A stretch of 19,088 bases of DNA from NCBI GenBank assembly GCA_017411665.1, contig JAFQPT010000259.1, forward strand, positions 1 through 19,088. Direction: 5' to 3'. A program made the translations under genes and the position numbers. The notes beneath the pieces are model-generated. The model saw nothing but the letters and a program-made list of their open reading frames with translations, was not told the origin of the DNA and did not search any database. Numbering within the stretch: the first letter of the stretch is position 1; each line of letters begins with the position of its first letter. Below are positions 1 to 7,129 of this stretch, in pieces. This DNA comes from Oscillospiraceae bacterium (GTDB lineage: Bacteria; Bacillota_A; Clostridia; Oscillospirales; Oscillospiraceae).

Positions 1-443
1 GAATGACATACATCCTCAATAGCCTGATGGATAGACAACCCGGATTTCAAGCCGGAAGCGAGCTGACGAAGACCGCGGGCATAGCGCTCCTCAAAGGCGC
101 TGCGCTGTGCAGAGGCTTGTAGCCGGACGATGAGTTCCGGGCAAAGGAACCCTGCGATTGCCAGTAGAATGCCATACAGCAGTTTCCCGGACATGGTATA
201 ACCGGCAACTGAAAACAGGATGGCACAGACCGTTCCAATCAGATTGTAGGTGCGCAGGTCCATGTTCCATGGATTCTTCTTCAATCGCTTCTCCCGGCGG
301 GCAAGGAAATCGTCAATGAAGTCCCGGCTGTGCGCCTCCTCTATAACGGAGCCGGAACTGACGTGCCGACTCCGGATGCAGATAATAACGATGGCGGCCA
401 GGCAGCAGATAACGCCGCAGACGCCTATAACAATGATATTCAT
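1..443 (-). CDS. tadB: TadB-like inner-membrane platform protein of the Tad/Flp pilus (partial, N-terminal 147 residues)
   Basis: The gene enters from the tadA side and runs off the left edge, so only its first 147 codons are present. The product begins MNIIVIGVCGVICC with a hydrophobic segment at about residues 3-23. A charged stretch follows (DDFLARREKRLKKNPW, about 46-61), then a hydrophobic pair at about 69-100, and then the start of the cytoplasmic T2SSF (GspF-type) domain, where LRQLASGLKSGLSIHQAIED resembles the usual 'ALR.G.S..QAL' entry motif. TadB and TadC form the membrane platform on which the TadA ATPase acts to assemble Flp pilins. The start is fixed by context: its ATG overlaps the tadA stop as ATGA, so translation is probably coupled. 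Without the C-terminal half, TadB versus TadC rests on gene order (directly after tadA), which favours TadB. Confidence 0.8.
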   Translation of the reverse strand, partial: MNIIVIGVCGVICCLAAIVIICIRSRHVSSGSVIEEAHSRDFIDDFLARREKRLKKNPWNMDLRTYNLIGTVCAILFSVAGYTMSGKLLYGILLAIAGFLCPELIVRLQASAQRSAFEERYARGLRQLASGLKSGLSIHQAIEDVCH

Positions 444-1780
444 GGCTGGTCGTGTCCCTTTCTGAATGAGATGGGGAGAGATACATTCTGATTCTCCAGC
501 CGCTGCAAGATGCTTTGCGGCAGTGTGCCGACCTGCGTGAATGCGCTGCTTCTCCGGTCGTAGCGGAACAGGTCGATTAGGTGGATGCCGTTTCCATCCA
601 GCCCATCCACAGCGGTAATGTGAGTGACCCTTCTGCTGTGGTCCGGTTCCCGTGCGATTTGGATGATGAGCTGCACCGCTTCCGCTGTCATGTAAGTCTG
701 GGTCTCCCGGGACAGAGCGCCGCCCTGATACTGGCTGAACAGGGTGGGCAGCCGGGAATCCACAAGAGCGCGTGGGGAATCGGCGTGGATGGTGCTCATG
801 GAGCCTTCATGCCCCGTGGACATGGCCGAAAGCATATCCACAACAGACCCGTCGCGCACCTCACCGACAATGATTCTGTCCGGCCGCATACGAAGGGAAT
901 GACGGACCAGCTCCTGTATATCGATGGCGCCGAAGTCTCCGGTGGCAGGACGCGCCTCCATGCGTCGGACGTTGGGCTGGCGCAGCTGTAATTCACAGTT
1001 ATCCTCAATAGTAACAATCAGCTCATGCTCCGGAATGAAGCCGGAAAGCATATTGAGGAGCGTTGTCTTGCCGGAGCCGGTTCCTCCGGATACCAGCAGG
1101 CTGAGTTTCCCTGTTACGGCGCAGCGAAGGAAGTCCAGCATCGCCTCATTCAGCGTTCCAAGTCGCAGGTAGTCCTCCGGCTCCAGCTTCTGCGTATTGA
1201 AGCGGCGGATGGTCAATGTGGCGCCATCCGGTGTGATAGGCGGCAGGGTAGCGTGAATGCGGGAGCCATCCGGAAGTTTGGCATCCACAGCAGGGGAGGT
1301 CAGATTGATTTGCCGGCCTACCTGCTGCACGATGCGCTGGATGACATTGCGAAGATGCGTCTCACTGTTGAACTCCGCCGCGATACGACGGACGCCTCTA
1401 TGGTCCTCAATGCAGATGTGGTCGTAGCGGTGGACGATGATGTCTGTGGCTGTGGAGGAGGGCTGCATATACGGCTCCAGCGGGCCGAGGCCGAACATGG
1501 AAGTCAGGACCAGCTTACGGATGCGCGACCGCTCCTCATAGTCCACACTGACTGCCTGCACTTCTTTTTCCACCTGTGCCGTTATCTCTGTGCGGATGCC
1601 GGGTGTGATGCCTTCCTCGGCAATGCGGCTGCTGAACTGCTGCGAGACACTGTTGATGATGGTGTCTACTTTCTGATGCTCCTCCGCGGTGGGACGGATG
1701 GCTGCCAGCCCCTCTACTTTTGCCTCTGCATCCTCCTGCATCTGCCGGTCTTTCATTAAGCGGTTTTCAAGCAGGGACAT
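440..1780 (-). CDS. tadA: TadA/CpaF-family type II/IV secretion ATPase of the Tad pilus
   Basis: This is a 446-residue cytoplasmic hexameric ATPase that powers Flp pilus assembly, with all family hallmarks in order. The N-terminal domain (about 40-200) contains the conserved VDAKLPDGSRIHATLPP segment (165-181). Walker A is GGTGSGKT (232-239). An acidic Asp-box region lies around TIEDNCELQL (257-266). Walker B is in RMRPDRIIVGEVRD (297-310), and the His box is GHEGSMSTIHAD (323-334). Length and motifs fit CpaF/TadA rather than a PilT retraction ATPase. The start at 1780 is supported by AAAGGAG lying within the last codons of tadZ, five to six bases before ATG. Only 3 bases separate the two genes, which points to translational coupling. 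The stop overlaps the tadB start (ATGA). Confidence 0.95.
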   Translation of the reverse strand: MSLLENRLMKDRQMQEDAEAKVEGLAAIRPTAEEHQKVDTIINSVSQQFSSRIAEEGITPGIRTEITAQVEKEVQAVSVDYEERSRIRKLVLTSMFGLGPLEPYMQPSSTATDIIVHRYDHICIEDHRGVRRIAAEFNSETHLRNVIQRIVQQVGRQINLTSPAVDAKLPDGSRIHATLPPITPDGATLTIRRFNTQKLEPEDYLRLGTLNEAMLDFLRCAVTGKLSLLVSGGTGSGKTTLLNMLSGFIPEHELIVTIEDNCELQLRQPNVRRMEARPATGDFGAIDIQELVRHSLRMRPDRIIVGEVRDGSVVDMLSAMSTGHEGSMSTIHADSPRALVDSRLPTLFSQYQGGALSRETQTYMTAEAVQLIIQIAREPDHSRRVTHITAVDGLDGNGIHLIDLFRYDRRSSAFTQVGTLPQSILQRLENQNVSLPISFRKGHDQP

Positions 1781-1783
1781 GGA

Positions 1784-3292
1784 TTACTCCTTTCGCCGCT
1801 TCCGGAAGAAGCCTCTCTTTTCCTCATCCTTATAGGCGGTTTCCCCTGTGGTGACGAAACGGACAATTTGCTGGATTTGTTTGGTGTATTCGTGCTTCGG
1901 ATTATAGACCAATGGCCGGCCCAGATTATTGGCGCGGATGATGTCCGGTGTACGCTTGATGCGACAGATACAGTCATAGGGGAAGGTCTCCTCTACCTCC
2001 TGTACGCTGACGCCGGTTTCCCGGGAGGGCATGACGCTATTGACCACCAAGCGGATTTTATCGGTGTCAAAACCTGTGTCCCGCAAGGTGCGAAGGACGG
2101 AAGCATTGCAGTTGGCAGTCGTCACATCCTGAGTAGCCACCAGCAGGATATAGTCGGAGCGGTCGATTGCGATAACAGAGGAGTCTCGCGTGTTATTTCC
2201 GGTATCGCAGATAACGTAATCGAACTGTCCGTTATCCACGATGTTGTTCAGCATCACCTGCAGCTCCGCTGCCTTGATAAACATGGAGTCCTCATGCATG
2301 ATAGGGGCGATGAGGGCAAAAAGGCCGGTCTTCTTCATCTCCTGCAGATAACAGGACTCCATCTCCTTCCGGCTGAACTGGATTTCCTCCGGCACCTTAC
2401 CTTGCTCCAGCAGTTCCCGAATCTCCGACGCCCAGTAGGACATATTGGGGCCGGTCTCACTGAATTCCAACGTAGAGGCCACATCACCGAAGTCAATATT
2501 ATAGTCCACGATACAGACCCGGAACTTCCGGCGGCCGTTGGTGGTGAGGGCGAGACAGACCGCCAGCTCTGTCGCAATGGAGGTCTTTCCAACACCGCCC
2601 TTCGCTGCATAGACGGTGACTACACGGGTCTTCCTGTTGCGCTCCACATCTCCCGCCAGCAGGTCCCGTTCAATGGCATCGTCCACAGGATGCACAGTCT
2701 GCTTTTGTTTTGGGGCAGTGGTTTCCGCAGCGTTGGGCAGAGGCTGTGGGGGATGCGTCTGCGTGGCCGGCTGTTGGCTCATGCTCTGCATCATCTGGAA
2801 CATCTGGATGAATTGCGCCATCTGTTCCTGTGTCATATTGGGCATGGCAGGCATAGCGGGTGCCGCCGGCGGCTGCTCGGGTTCAGGCTCCTTCATCTGC
2901 GGCTGCGGAACAGGAGAAGCAGCTGGCGGAGTTTCCTGCCGACGGCTGTTGCTCATGGTGGTGATGGCCGGTGCAGTCAGGGCAGAGAGAAGTTTGGAGG
3001 ATGTCTTGATAAGGCCCATGCATGGGATACCGGCTTCCTGGAAACTTCGGATGCCGTCAGGGGTGGATGCATAACTGTAGACAGTCCTGCCGGATACCCG
3101 GGCAGAGTCGAAGTCCTCCAGCAAGGAGTCGCTGATGATAAGCAGAGCGTCCTTCTGCCTGTCCGCAGCTACCAGCAGTTCCTCAAAATCCTTTGCCAAC
3201 GCCACATTTAAAGGGTAGCTGTCCAGCATCAGGGCCGTAGAAATGTCATTGCGAAAAGCATGGCGCTTCTCACCGAGTATTACATTTCGCAT
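1784..3292 (-). CDS. tadZ: TadZ/CpaE-like MinD/ParA-family pilus localisation ATPase
   Basis: This 502-residue protein has three parts. Residues 1 to about 110 form an atypical receiver-like domain (strands around LLIISDSLLEDF and TVYSYAS, without a clear phospho-acceptor acidic triad). Residues about 115-205 are a low-complexity linker rich in Pro, Gln, Met and Ala. From about 220 a MinD/ParA ATPase domain follows, with deviant Walker A KGGVGKT (231-237), the Switch I/Walker A' region VCIVDYNIDFGDVA (about 259-272) and a Walker B-like strand YVICDTGNN. In Tad systems TadZ/CpaE positions the assembly machine at a cell pole and partners with TadA. ATG 3292 is preceded by AAAGGAG at about 11 bases. 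A closer ATG lies out of frame and is not used. It sits 27 bases after cpaB in the same operon. The long Pro/Gln/Met linker is unusual and is reported separately. Confidence 0.88.
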   Translation of the reverse strand: MRNVILGEKRHAFRNDISTALMLDSYPLNVALAKDFEELLVAADRQKDALLIISDSLLEDFDSARVSGRTVYSYASTPDGIRSFQEAGIPCMGLIKTSSKLLSALTAPAITTMSNSRRQETPPAASPVPQPQMKEPEPEQPPAAPAMPAMPNMTQEQMAQFIQMFQMMQSMSQQPATQTHPPQPLPNAAETTAPKQKQTVHPVDDAIERDLLAGDVERNRKTRVVTVYAAKGGVGKTSIATELAVCLALTTNGRRKFRVCIVDYNIDFGDVASTLEFSETGPNMSYWASEIRELLEQGKVPEEIQFSRKEMESCYLQEMKKTGLFALIAPIMHEDSMFIKAAELQVMLNNIVDNGQFDYVICDTGNNTRDSSVIAIDRSDYILLVATQDVTTANCNASVLRTLRDTGFDTDKIRLVVNSVMPSRETGVSVQEVEETFPYDCICRIKRTPDIIRANNLGRPLVYNPKHEYTKQIQQIVRFVTTGETAYKDEEKRGFFRKRRKE

Positions 3293-3319
3293 CTGGCATA
3301 TATCTCCTTTCGGAATGGT

Positions 3320-4027
3320 TCAGCCCGCGCTGGAGAAGCCGGCTGTGTTGTAGGTAGGCAGTTGACTGCCGCTGAACTGGTAGCCAGTGGCGTCAACAAG
3401 GCCCAGATGGACACTTCCATAGGTATAGGCGTGGATGAGCTGGAGGGACTGGGGGATGTCTACCTCCAGCGTGACGGAATTGACAACGCCGCTCTCCCGA
3501 CCTACACTTAAAACACGGATGCTTTCCAGCATCAGGGTGGTGCTGTCATTGTAGCTGGCATAGACATTGACCCGGGAGCCGGACGCCAGTTCCGAGGTAA
3601 CGCCGGTAATGAAGTTGGCGCCCACGGTGACTGCTACAGCGTTCTTCTTCATGGTCATCTCAATGGCATTGCCGCCGGTAGTGGTCAGCATCGAGGTCAT
3701 AAGCGCGTTACCCGCATAGACGTCATTGCGGAGTACGCCTGCGGAGGTCAACACACTGCGGTAATTGGAGCCGGTCACGAAGTAGTCCCCGGTAGAGAGC
3801 CGGTTCCCGCTCACCACGATGTTGCTGTCTACTTCCACAGAGTTGAGCATGTCGTCGGTGACAAGGGTGCCGGCGGAGTAATTGGCATTGAACACATAGA
3901 CTGTGGTGCGCTGCGGCGTCAGTACCTGATAGACGCCAAAGGTGGCGACGGCACAGAAGACGACGGCCAGAAGCAGCACCAAGAGGATTTTCTTGTTTCG
4001 GCTTGTTCCTTTGATGGTGGGTTTCAT
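3320..4027 (-). CDS. cpaB: CpaB/RcpC-like Flp pilus assembly protein with SAF domain
   Basis: This is a 235-residue envelope protein. It has a short basic N-terminus (MKPTIKGTSRNKK), one membrane anchor (about 13-34, ILLVLLLAVVFCAVATFGVY), then an SAF-type domain (about 42-115, TTVYVFNANYSAGTLVTDDML) and a beta-rich RcpC-like C-terminal part (about 120-215). CpaB/RcpC proteins belong to Tad loci. In Gram-negatives they work with the secretin; in Firmicutes, which lack an outer membrane, the role is less clear. I chose ATG 4027 over the in-frame ATG 24 bases upstream because AAGGGAG lies 7 bases before 4027, whereas nothing similar precedes the upstream codon. It is the first gene of the leftward Tad operon and is divergent from the ankyrin gene. 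Recognition is by architecture plus neighbours. Confidence 0.85.
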   Translation of the reverse strand: MKPTIKGTSRNKKILLVLLLAVVFCAVATFGVYQVLTPQRTTVYVFNANYSAGTLVTDDMLNSVEVDSNIVVSGNRLSTGDYFVTGSNYRSVLTSAGVLRNDVYAGNALMTSMLTTTGGNAIEMTMKKNAVAVTVGANFITGVTSELASGSRVNVYASYNDSTTLMLESIRVLSVGRESGVVNSVTLEVDIPQSLQLIHAYTYGSVHLGLVDATGYQFSGSQLPTYNTAGFSSAG

Positions 4028-4088
4028 GTCAAAGCTCCCTTCAAAATTCATTCGAGGTCAGTATGTCAGAACGGATTTCAAAAGGCTC

Positions 4089-4117
4089 GTGACAGAAAGG
4101 GAGAAGAACGCTATAAT
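4089..4117 (+). promoter_or_regulatory. Sigma-A promoter of the ankyrin-repeat gene
   Basis: A -35 element GTGACA (4089-4094, 5 of 6 matches to TTGACA) and a perfect -10 element TATAAT (4112-4117) are separated by exactly 17 bases. Transcription would start near 4124, giving a leader of about 24 bases with GGGGGGAG just before ATG 4148. This is among the two best promoters seen in the window and suggests constitutive housekeeping expression. Confidence 0.8.
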
Positions 4118-4147
4118 GGAAGAAACGACAGAGGATGGGGGGAGAGT

Positions 4148-5227
4148 ATGGCAACAAAGAAAAAGACGCTGCCTAAGGATTTTCAGGAGCTGATAAAGGC
4201 GAGAAATCTGGATGCACTGGTTAAAGCAATGGTCAAGTGCGAGCCAAATGCCACAGGTGACTATAACAAATACAATGCATTCAGCTACGAGGGCGTAACG
4301 GAGGAGTTCGCCAAGTGGCTGGTGGAATATGGGACAGACATCAACATGCCTGATAAGTATGGATACACGCCGCTGCACTACCGGGCCATGCGTCGTAACA
4401 GCAGGGAGCAGCTGGAACTGTATATTCGATTGGGCGCCGACATGAACAAACAGGGGTCCTTTAATGGCGGCCCTCTGCATGGTGCAGCATCCTACGGTAT
4501 TGCAGAAAATGTGCAGGTTCTAATCGCTGCCGGAGCAGATGTGCTTGCAAAAACGAAAACTCCCAATCCAGAGGGTGGAGATACTGCGCTGGAATTTGCT
4601 TTAAGCCGCTGCCGTGGTGGAGACATCGTGGAGAAAATCGATGCCGTTGAACTGCTGATAAGAGCAAGGGTGCCTGTCACAGAGAAGGTAAAAGAGCACG
4701 CGAAGCGAATAGCAGCAGATATCGAATTCCATCGCGCTGATTTTGCAGAGGAATGGGCCGGGAAAGTGGATGCATCACTGGAGCGTCTTTACGACTTGAC
4801 AGGGATTACGCCCGCGAAAAAACGACGTATCCATGATGGAAAGTCCCCGATTACCGTCACTGCCAAAACCTGGCGTGAGCAATACGCAGAGCTATGGGAA
4901 ATGCTTGTGCCCGGCAGTGGGTCTTGCCAGACGATGCAGGGGGAGGCCATCCGCGTTATTGGCCGTGTAACAGACGAACTGCTGAATAACGGCGGAGGTA
5001 ACTGGGATAAGGATTACTGCACCATGTTGGAGTCTCTAAAAGCTTTTTTCTCCATGGGAATGCCTCTTGACGAGGTAGCGCTTGAAGAAGTAGGGAAACT
5101 GTGTGCCCAAGTATCCCCGGATACAGACTGTGAAGCTGCGCTTCAATGTCTTCAGCAGATGAGCGTCCGTTGGGTGTTGAAGAACCAAGAACCGATTGCA
5201 TTGGGGAAACCGGCCTATCGCAGATAG
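4148..5227 (+). CDS. Ankyrin-repeat protein with uncharacterised C-terminal domain
   Basis: This 359-residue protein has no signal peptide or membrane segment, so it is probably cytoplasmic. Residues about 1-165 carry three to four ankyrin units, visible as DKYGYTPLHYRAMRRNSREQ, FNGGPLHGAASYGIAENVQV and GGDTALEFAL, each followed by an 'L(I)..GAD(I/M/V)' turn. Ankyrin repeats bind protein partners. Residues about 175-359 look helical (KVKEHAKRIAADIEFHRADF; LESLKAFFSMGMPLDEVALE) and match nothing I recognise. Start ATG 4148 has GGGGGGAG (4137-4144) at a good distance. The gene is monocistronic: divergent from the Tad operon, with its own promoter and a hairpin behind it. There is no direct evidence for a role in piliation. 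It could equally be a stand-alone scaffold or an immunity-type protein. Confidence 0.85.
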   Translation: MATKKKTLPKDFQELIKARNLDALVKAMVKCEPNATGDYNKYNAFSYEGVTEEFAKWLVEYGTDINMPDKYGYTPLHYRAMRRNSREQLELYIRLGADMNKQGSFNGGPLHGAASYGIAENVQVLIAAGADVLAKTKTPNPEGGDTALEFALSRCRGGDIVEKIDAVELLIRARVPVTEKVKEHAKRIAADIEFHRADFAEEWAGKVDASLERLYDLTGITPAKKRRIHDGKSPITVTAKTWREQYAELWEMLVPGSGSCQTMQGEAIRVIGRVTDELLNNGGGNWDKDYCTMLESLKAFFSMGMPLDEVALEEVGKLCAQVSPDTDCEAALQCLQQMSVRWVLKNQEPIALGKPAYRR

Positions 5228-5240
5228 ATTTACGCAAAAC

Positions 5241-5277
5241 AACGGACAGGCCTTGCGCCTGTCCGTTGCCGGTTTTC
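5241..5277 (+). terminator. Probable terminator hairpin after the ankyrin gene
   Basis: A perfect 11-base-pair stem (AACGGACAGGC at 5241-5251 with GCCTGTCCGTT at 5257-5267) has a 5-base loop. The T-rich tract (GGTTTTC, 5271-5277) is short and set off by GCCG, so termination may be incomplete. The stem is strong, the tail is weak. Confidence 0.6.
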
Positions 5278-5306
5278 ATAAGAAGCAAAAAATATTTTGA
5301 TTAGAA

Positions 5307-5333
5307 TGAACCTTTTGGGTGTCTGCGGTGTAT
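5307..5333 (+). promoter_or_regulatory. Candidate ECF-type promoter before the first ECF sigma gene
   Basis: TGAACCTTTT (from 5307) resembles the -35 of Firmicute ECF promoters (AAC followed by a T run). GGTGTAT (5327-5333) lies 15 bases after AAC, one base off the CGTGTAT form of the -10. Transcription would start near 5340, leaving room for the ribosome site at 5344-5354. Autoregulation is usual for ECF sigma genes. The match is imperfect and the assignment tentative. Confidence 0.35.
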
Positions 5334-5360
5334 ATGTAAGTGAAAGGGGTGAGGCAGAAC

Positions 5361-5855
5361 GTGATAAACAACTACATACATAAGCATGGGAAGCGTCTGT
5401 ACGGTCTGTGCCTTCACCTCTGCTCCAACCCACACGATGCGGATGACCTGTATCAGGAGACGTGGATGAAGGCCATGAAGAATATAGACCGATACGACCC
5501 TGCCGCACCGTTTGAGCCATGGATAACAAGAATCTGTGTCAATACCCATAAGAACGTCCTGCGCGGCATTGCACGTAGCCCTGTCCTGAATTTTCACAGC
5601 AACGAGGAAAAGGAGCATGTGCTGCAATCGGTTATAGCTCCGAAGGAAGCGGACTACAGGGAGCTTTATGATGCCATCGACCGGTTGCCGGACAAGCTGC
5701 GGATGACCGTAATACTGTTCTACTTCCGGGAGATGGACATTGAATCGACGGCAGAGGTTTTGAGCATTCCGGTCGGAACTGTGAAGTCCCGGCTGAACAA
5801 AGCGAAAAAACTGTTAAAGGAGGTGCTGACCAGTGAAGCAGATTTACAATTTTGA
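5361..5855 (+). CDS. ECF-type sigma-70 family RNA polymerase sigma factor (module 1)
   Basis: This 164-residue alternative sigma factor consists only of regions 2 and 4. Region 2 spans about residues 5-72, with the core-binding signature NPHDADDLYQETWMKA and the -10 reading helix around FEPWITRICVNTHKN. Region 4 spans about 105-156, with the -35 reading helix-turn-helix IESTAEVLSIPVGTVKSRLNKAKKLL, quoted here by its span. I place the start at GTG 5361 because AGGGGTGAGG lies 6 bases before it. GTG 5340 would add seven residues but has no ribosome site. The end overlaps the next gene by 23 bases, so the small membrane protein is probably translationally coupled and is the natural candidate for a negative regulator. 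ECF identity is firm, the signal unknown. Confidence 0.9.
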   Translation: MINNYIHKHGKRLYGLCLHLCSNPHDADDLYQETWMKAMKNIDRYDPAAPFEPWITRICVNTHKNVLRGIARSPVLNFHSNEEKEHVLQSVIAPKEADYRELYDAIDRLPDKLRMTVILFYFREMDIESTAEVLSIPVGTVKSRLNKAKKLLKEVLTSEADLQF

Positions 5856-6105
5856 GGCACACACGCCGCCTGCTCTCAATGAAAACATGCTCCGCGCCGA
5901 GCAGGAACGCCGCAAGGTAGGGGCACAGACCACAATGCTGGCAGTGGCGGCGCTTCTGATGCAGGCTGCAGTGCTTATTTTTGGCGTAGCGGTAATGAGC
6001 ATGTATCCGCTGCTCACGGCCCTGTGTATTGGTTATGTGGCCGTGTCAACGACGGGAGCCGGCGTGGTGGCCGCCGTATATACGAAAAAAGGAGGCGATT
6101 TATAA
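5833..6105 (+). CDS. Small two-helix membrane protein, candidate regulator of the ECF sigma factor
   Basis: This is a 90-residue protein starting at GTG 5833, with AAGGAGG about 9-10 bases upstream inside the sigma gene. The N-terminal 30 residues are polar and presumably cytoplasmic (ending in LRAEQERRK). Two hydrophobic segments follow at about 34-54 (AVAALLMQAAVLIFGVAVM) and about 58-81, with a short basic tail KKGGDL. It overlaps the sigma gene and abuts the zinc-ribbon gene (stop TAA directly followed by ATG), so all three genes are one translational unit. The position fits an anti-sigma factor that holds the sigma factor at the membrane, but I see no zinc-binding anti-sigma motif. The regulatory role is inference from gene order. 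Confidence 0.75.
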   Translation: MKQIYNFEAHTPPALNENMLRAEQERRKVGAQTTMLAVAALLMQAAVLIFGVAVMSMYPLLTALCIGYVAVSTTGAGVVAAVYTKKGGDL

Positions 6106-7080
6106 ATGGCGAATACGTTGATATTAGGTGTTCTGGCACTTGGAATTCCGGGGCTTCTGGCTGCGCTTATTGGTGTCTATGTATATCGGGATGCAAAACG
6201 CAGAAATATGAATGCTGTTCTCTGGACAATTATCGCGGTGCTGGCTCCGTCCCTTATCGGCTTTATTATCTATCTTCTTGTAAGGACAAACTACTCTAAT
6301 CTCAAGTGCCCTCGATGTGATGCGCCAGTAACAGAGAGTTATGTGGTCTGCCCCAAGTGCGGCGCCAAGTTGCGGGCGACCTGTCCCAACTGCTCGACGC
6401 CTGTGGAGGCGGACTGGAAGGTGTGCCCGAAGTGTGCCGAGACTTTGCCGGAATATGAGAAGCAGGATTTTGTAAGTCCCGTACGGCCCAAAGACAACTC
6501 CTTGAGCAAAGTCCTTGTTATCGTATTCCTCATTCCCTCTTTGCTGCTTATATTCGCTATCCTCAGTATGTTTGCGTTTTCCACTACTGGTTCGTCAAGT
6601 TTCGCTCAAATGACGGTTGAGGAGTATAAGAACGATATGGAAAACGAGCAGATTAATGCGTGGCTGGAGGATGTAGGAGATGATGCAAATACTGCTTATG
6701 TGCTCATGTATCAGACAGAAGTCGAGGAAGGAGTCAGGGTTCAGTATCTGATTTACAGTCCCAAAATGGTAAAGAACCACTCCTATTCCTTTGGTGTGAA
6801 TGGCGGACTATTTAAGCCGACGTTCAAAATTAAGCTTGGGGACGTAAATGGAAGTGGCGGGAATATGGTGGCGCTTGCAACCTACACAGGTGAGGAACCA
6901 CCAAATTTGAAAGTGTATTATGGCGACAGAAAACTGGACTGTGAAATTACAGAGGTCGATTTTCCTGTCGAATTGACTGACGGCTCAAAATATGAAAAAT
7001 ATGAGTCATCCATCTCTGAAGGACTGCCGCAGGGAACCTTGACGGTGGAGCAGAGCGATGTCAAGAAGGTAAGTCCTTAA
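6106..7080 (+). CDS. Membrane protein with two zinc ribbons and an extracytoplasmic C-terminal domain
   Basis: This is a 324-residue protein. Two N-terminal helices (about 5-27 and 38-59) resemble the membrane pair of PLDc_N-type proteins (VYRDAKRRNMNAVLWTIIAV). Two zinc ribbons follow: Cys 68, 71, 82, 85 and Cys 93, 96, 107, 110, each built CPxC...CPKC. A third membrane helix lies at about 135-157. The last 160 residues are beta-rich and of unknown fold (SYSFGVNGGLFKPTFKIK), predicted outside the cell if the ribbons are inside. ATG 6106 has GGAGG about 10 bases upstream. As last gene of the ECF operon, with parts on both sides of the membrane, it could sense or transmit the envelope signal. 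It is not an enzyme I recognise. Confidence 0.85.
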   Translation: MANTLILGVLALGIPGLLAALIGVYVYRDAKRRNMNAVLWTIIAVLAPSLIGFIIYLLVRTNYSNLKCPRCDAPVTESYVVCPKCGAKLRATCPNCSTPVEADWKVCPKCAETLPEYEKQDFVSPVRPKDNSLSKVLVIVFLIPSLLLIFAILSMFAFSTTGSSSFAQMTVEEYKNDMENEQINAWLEDVGDDANTAYVLMYQTEVEEGVRVQYLIYSPKMVKNHSYSFGVNGGLFKPTFKIKLGDVNGSGGNMVALATYTGEEPPNLKVYYGDRKLDCEITEVDFPVELTDGSKYEKYESSISEGLPQGTLTVEQSDVKKVSP

Positions 7081-7088
7081 TGCAATGG

Positions 7089-7123
7089 AAAAGAGGTTGG
7101 CGCAGGTCGCCAACCTCTTTTTT
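7089..7123. terminator. Bidirectional Rho-independent terminator
   Basis: A perfect 14-base-pair stem (AAAAGAGGTTGGCG at 7089-7102 with CGCCAACCTCTTTT at 7108-7121) has a 5-base loop. A run of T follows on the plus strand (7118-7123) and TTTT also follows on the minus strand. It serves both the rightward ECF operon (ending 7080) and the leftward M56 gene (ending 7130). Confidence 0.92.
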
Positions 7124-7129
7124 CTGTAA

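Noticed and set aside
1868..3211. Long open frame (about 447 codons) on the plus strand opposite tadZ
   Set aside because: It is antisense to a gene with clear ATPase motifs, its composition is implausible (many His, Gly, Leu) and it has no ribosome site or known motif. It is a by-product of codon bias in GC-rich DNA.
4028..4088. Possible minus-strand promoter for the Tad operon (CTGACA followed by a TTTTGA-like element)
   Set aside because: The -10 match is too weak and would leave almost no leader before ATG 4027. The operon promoter may overlap the ankyrin promoter or be non-canonical.
5340..5360. Upstream GTG start for the first ECF sigma gene
   Set aside because: No ribosome site before it, whereas GTG 5361 has AGGGGTGAGG at 6 bases; 5340 would also coincide with the predicted transcript start.
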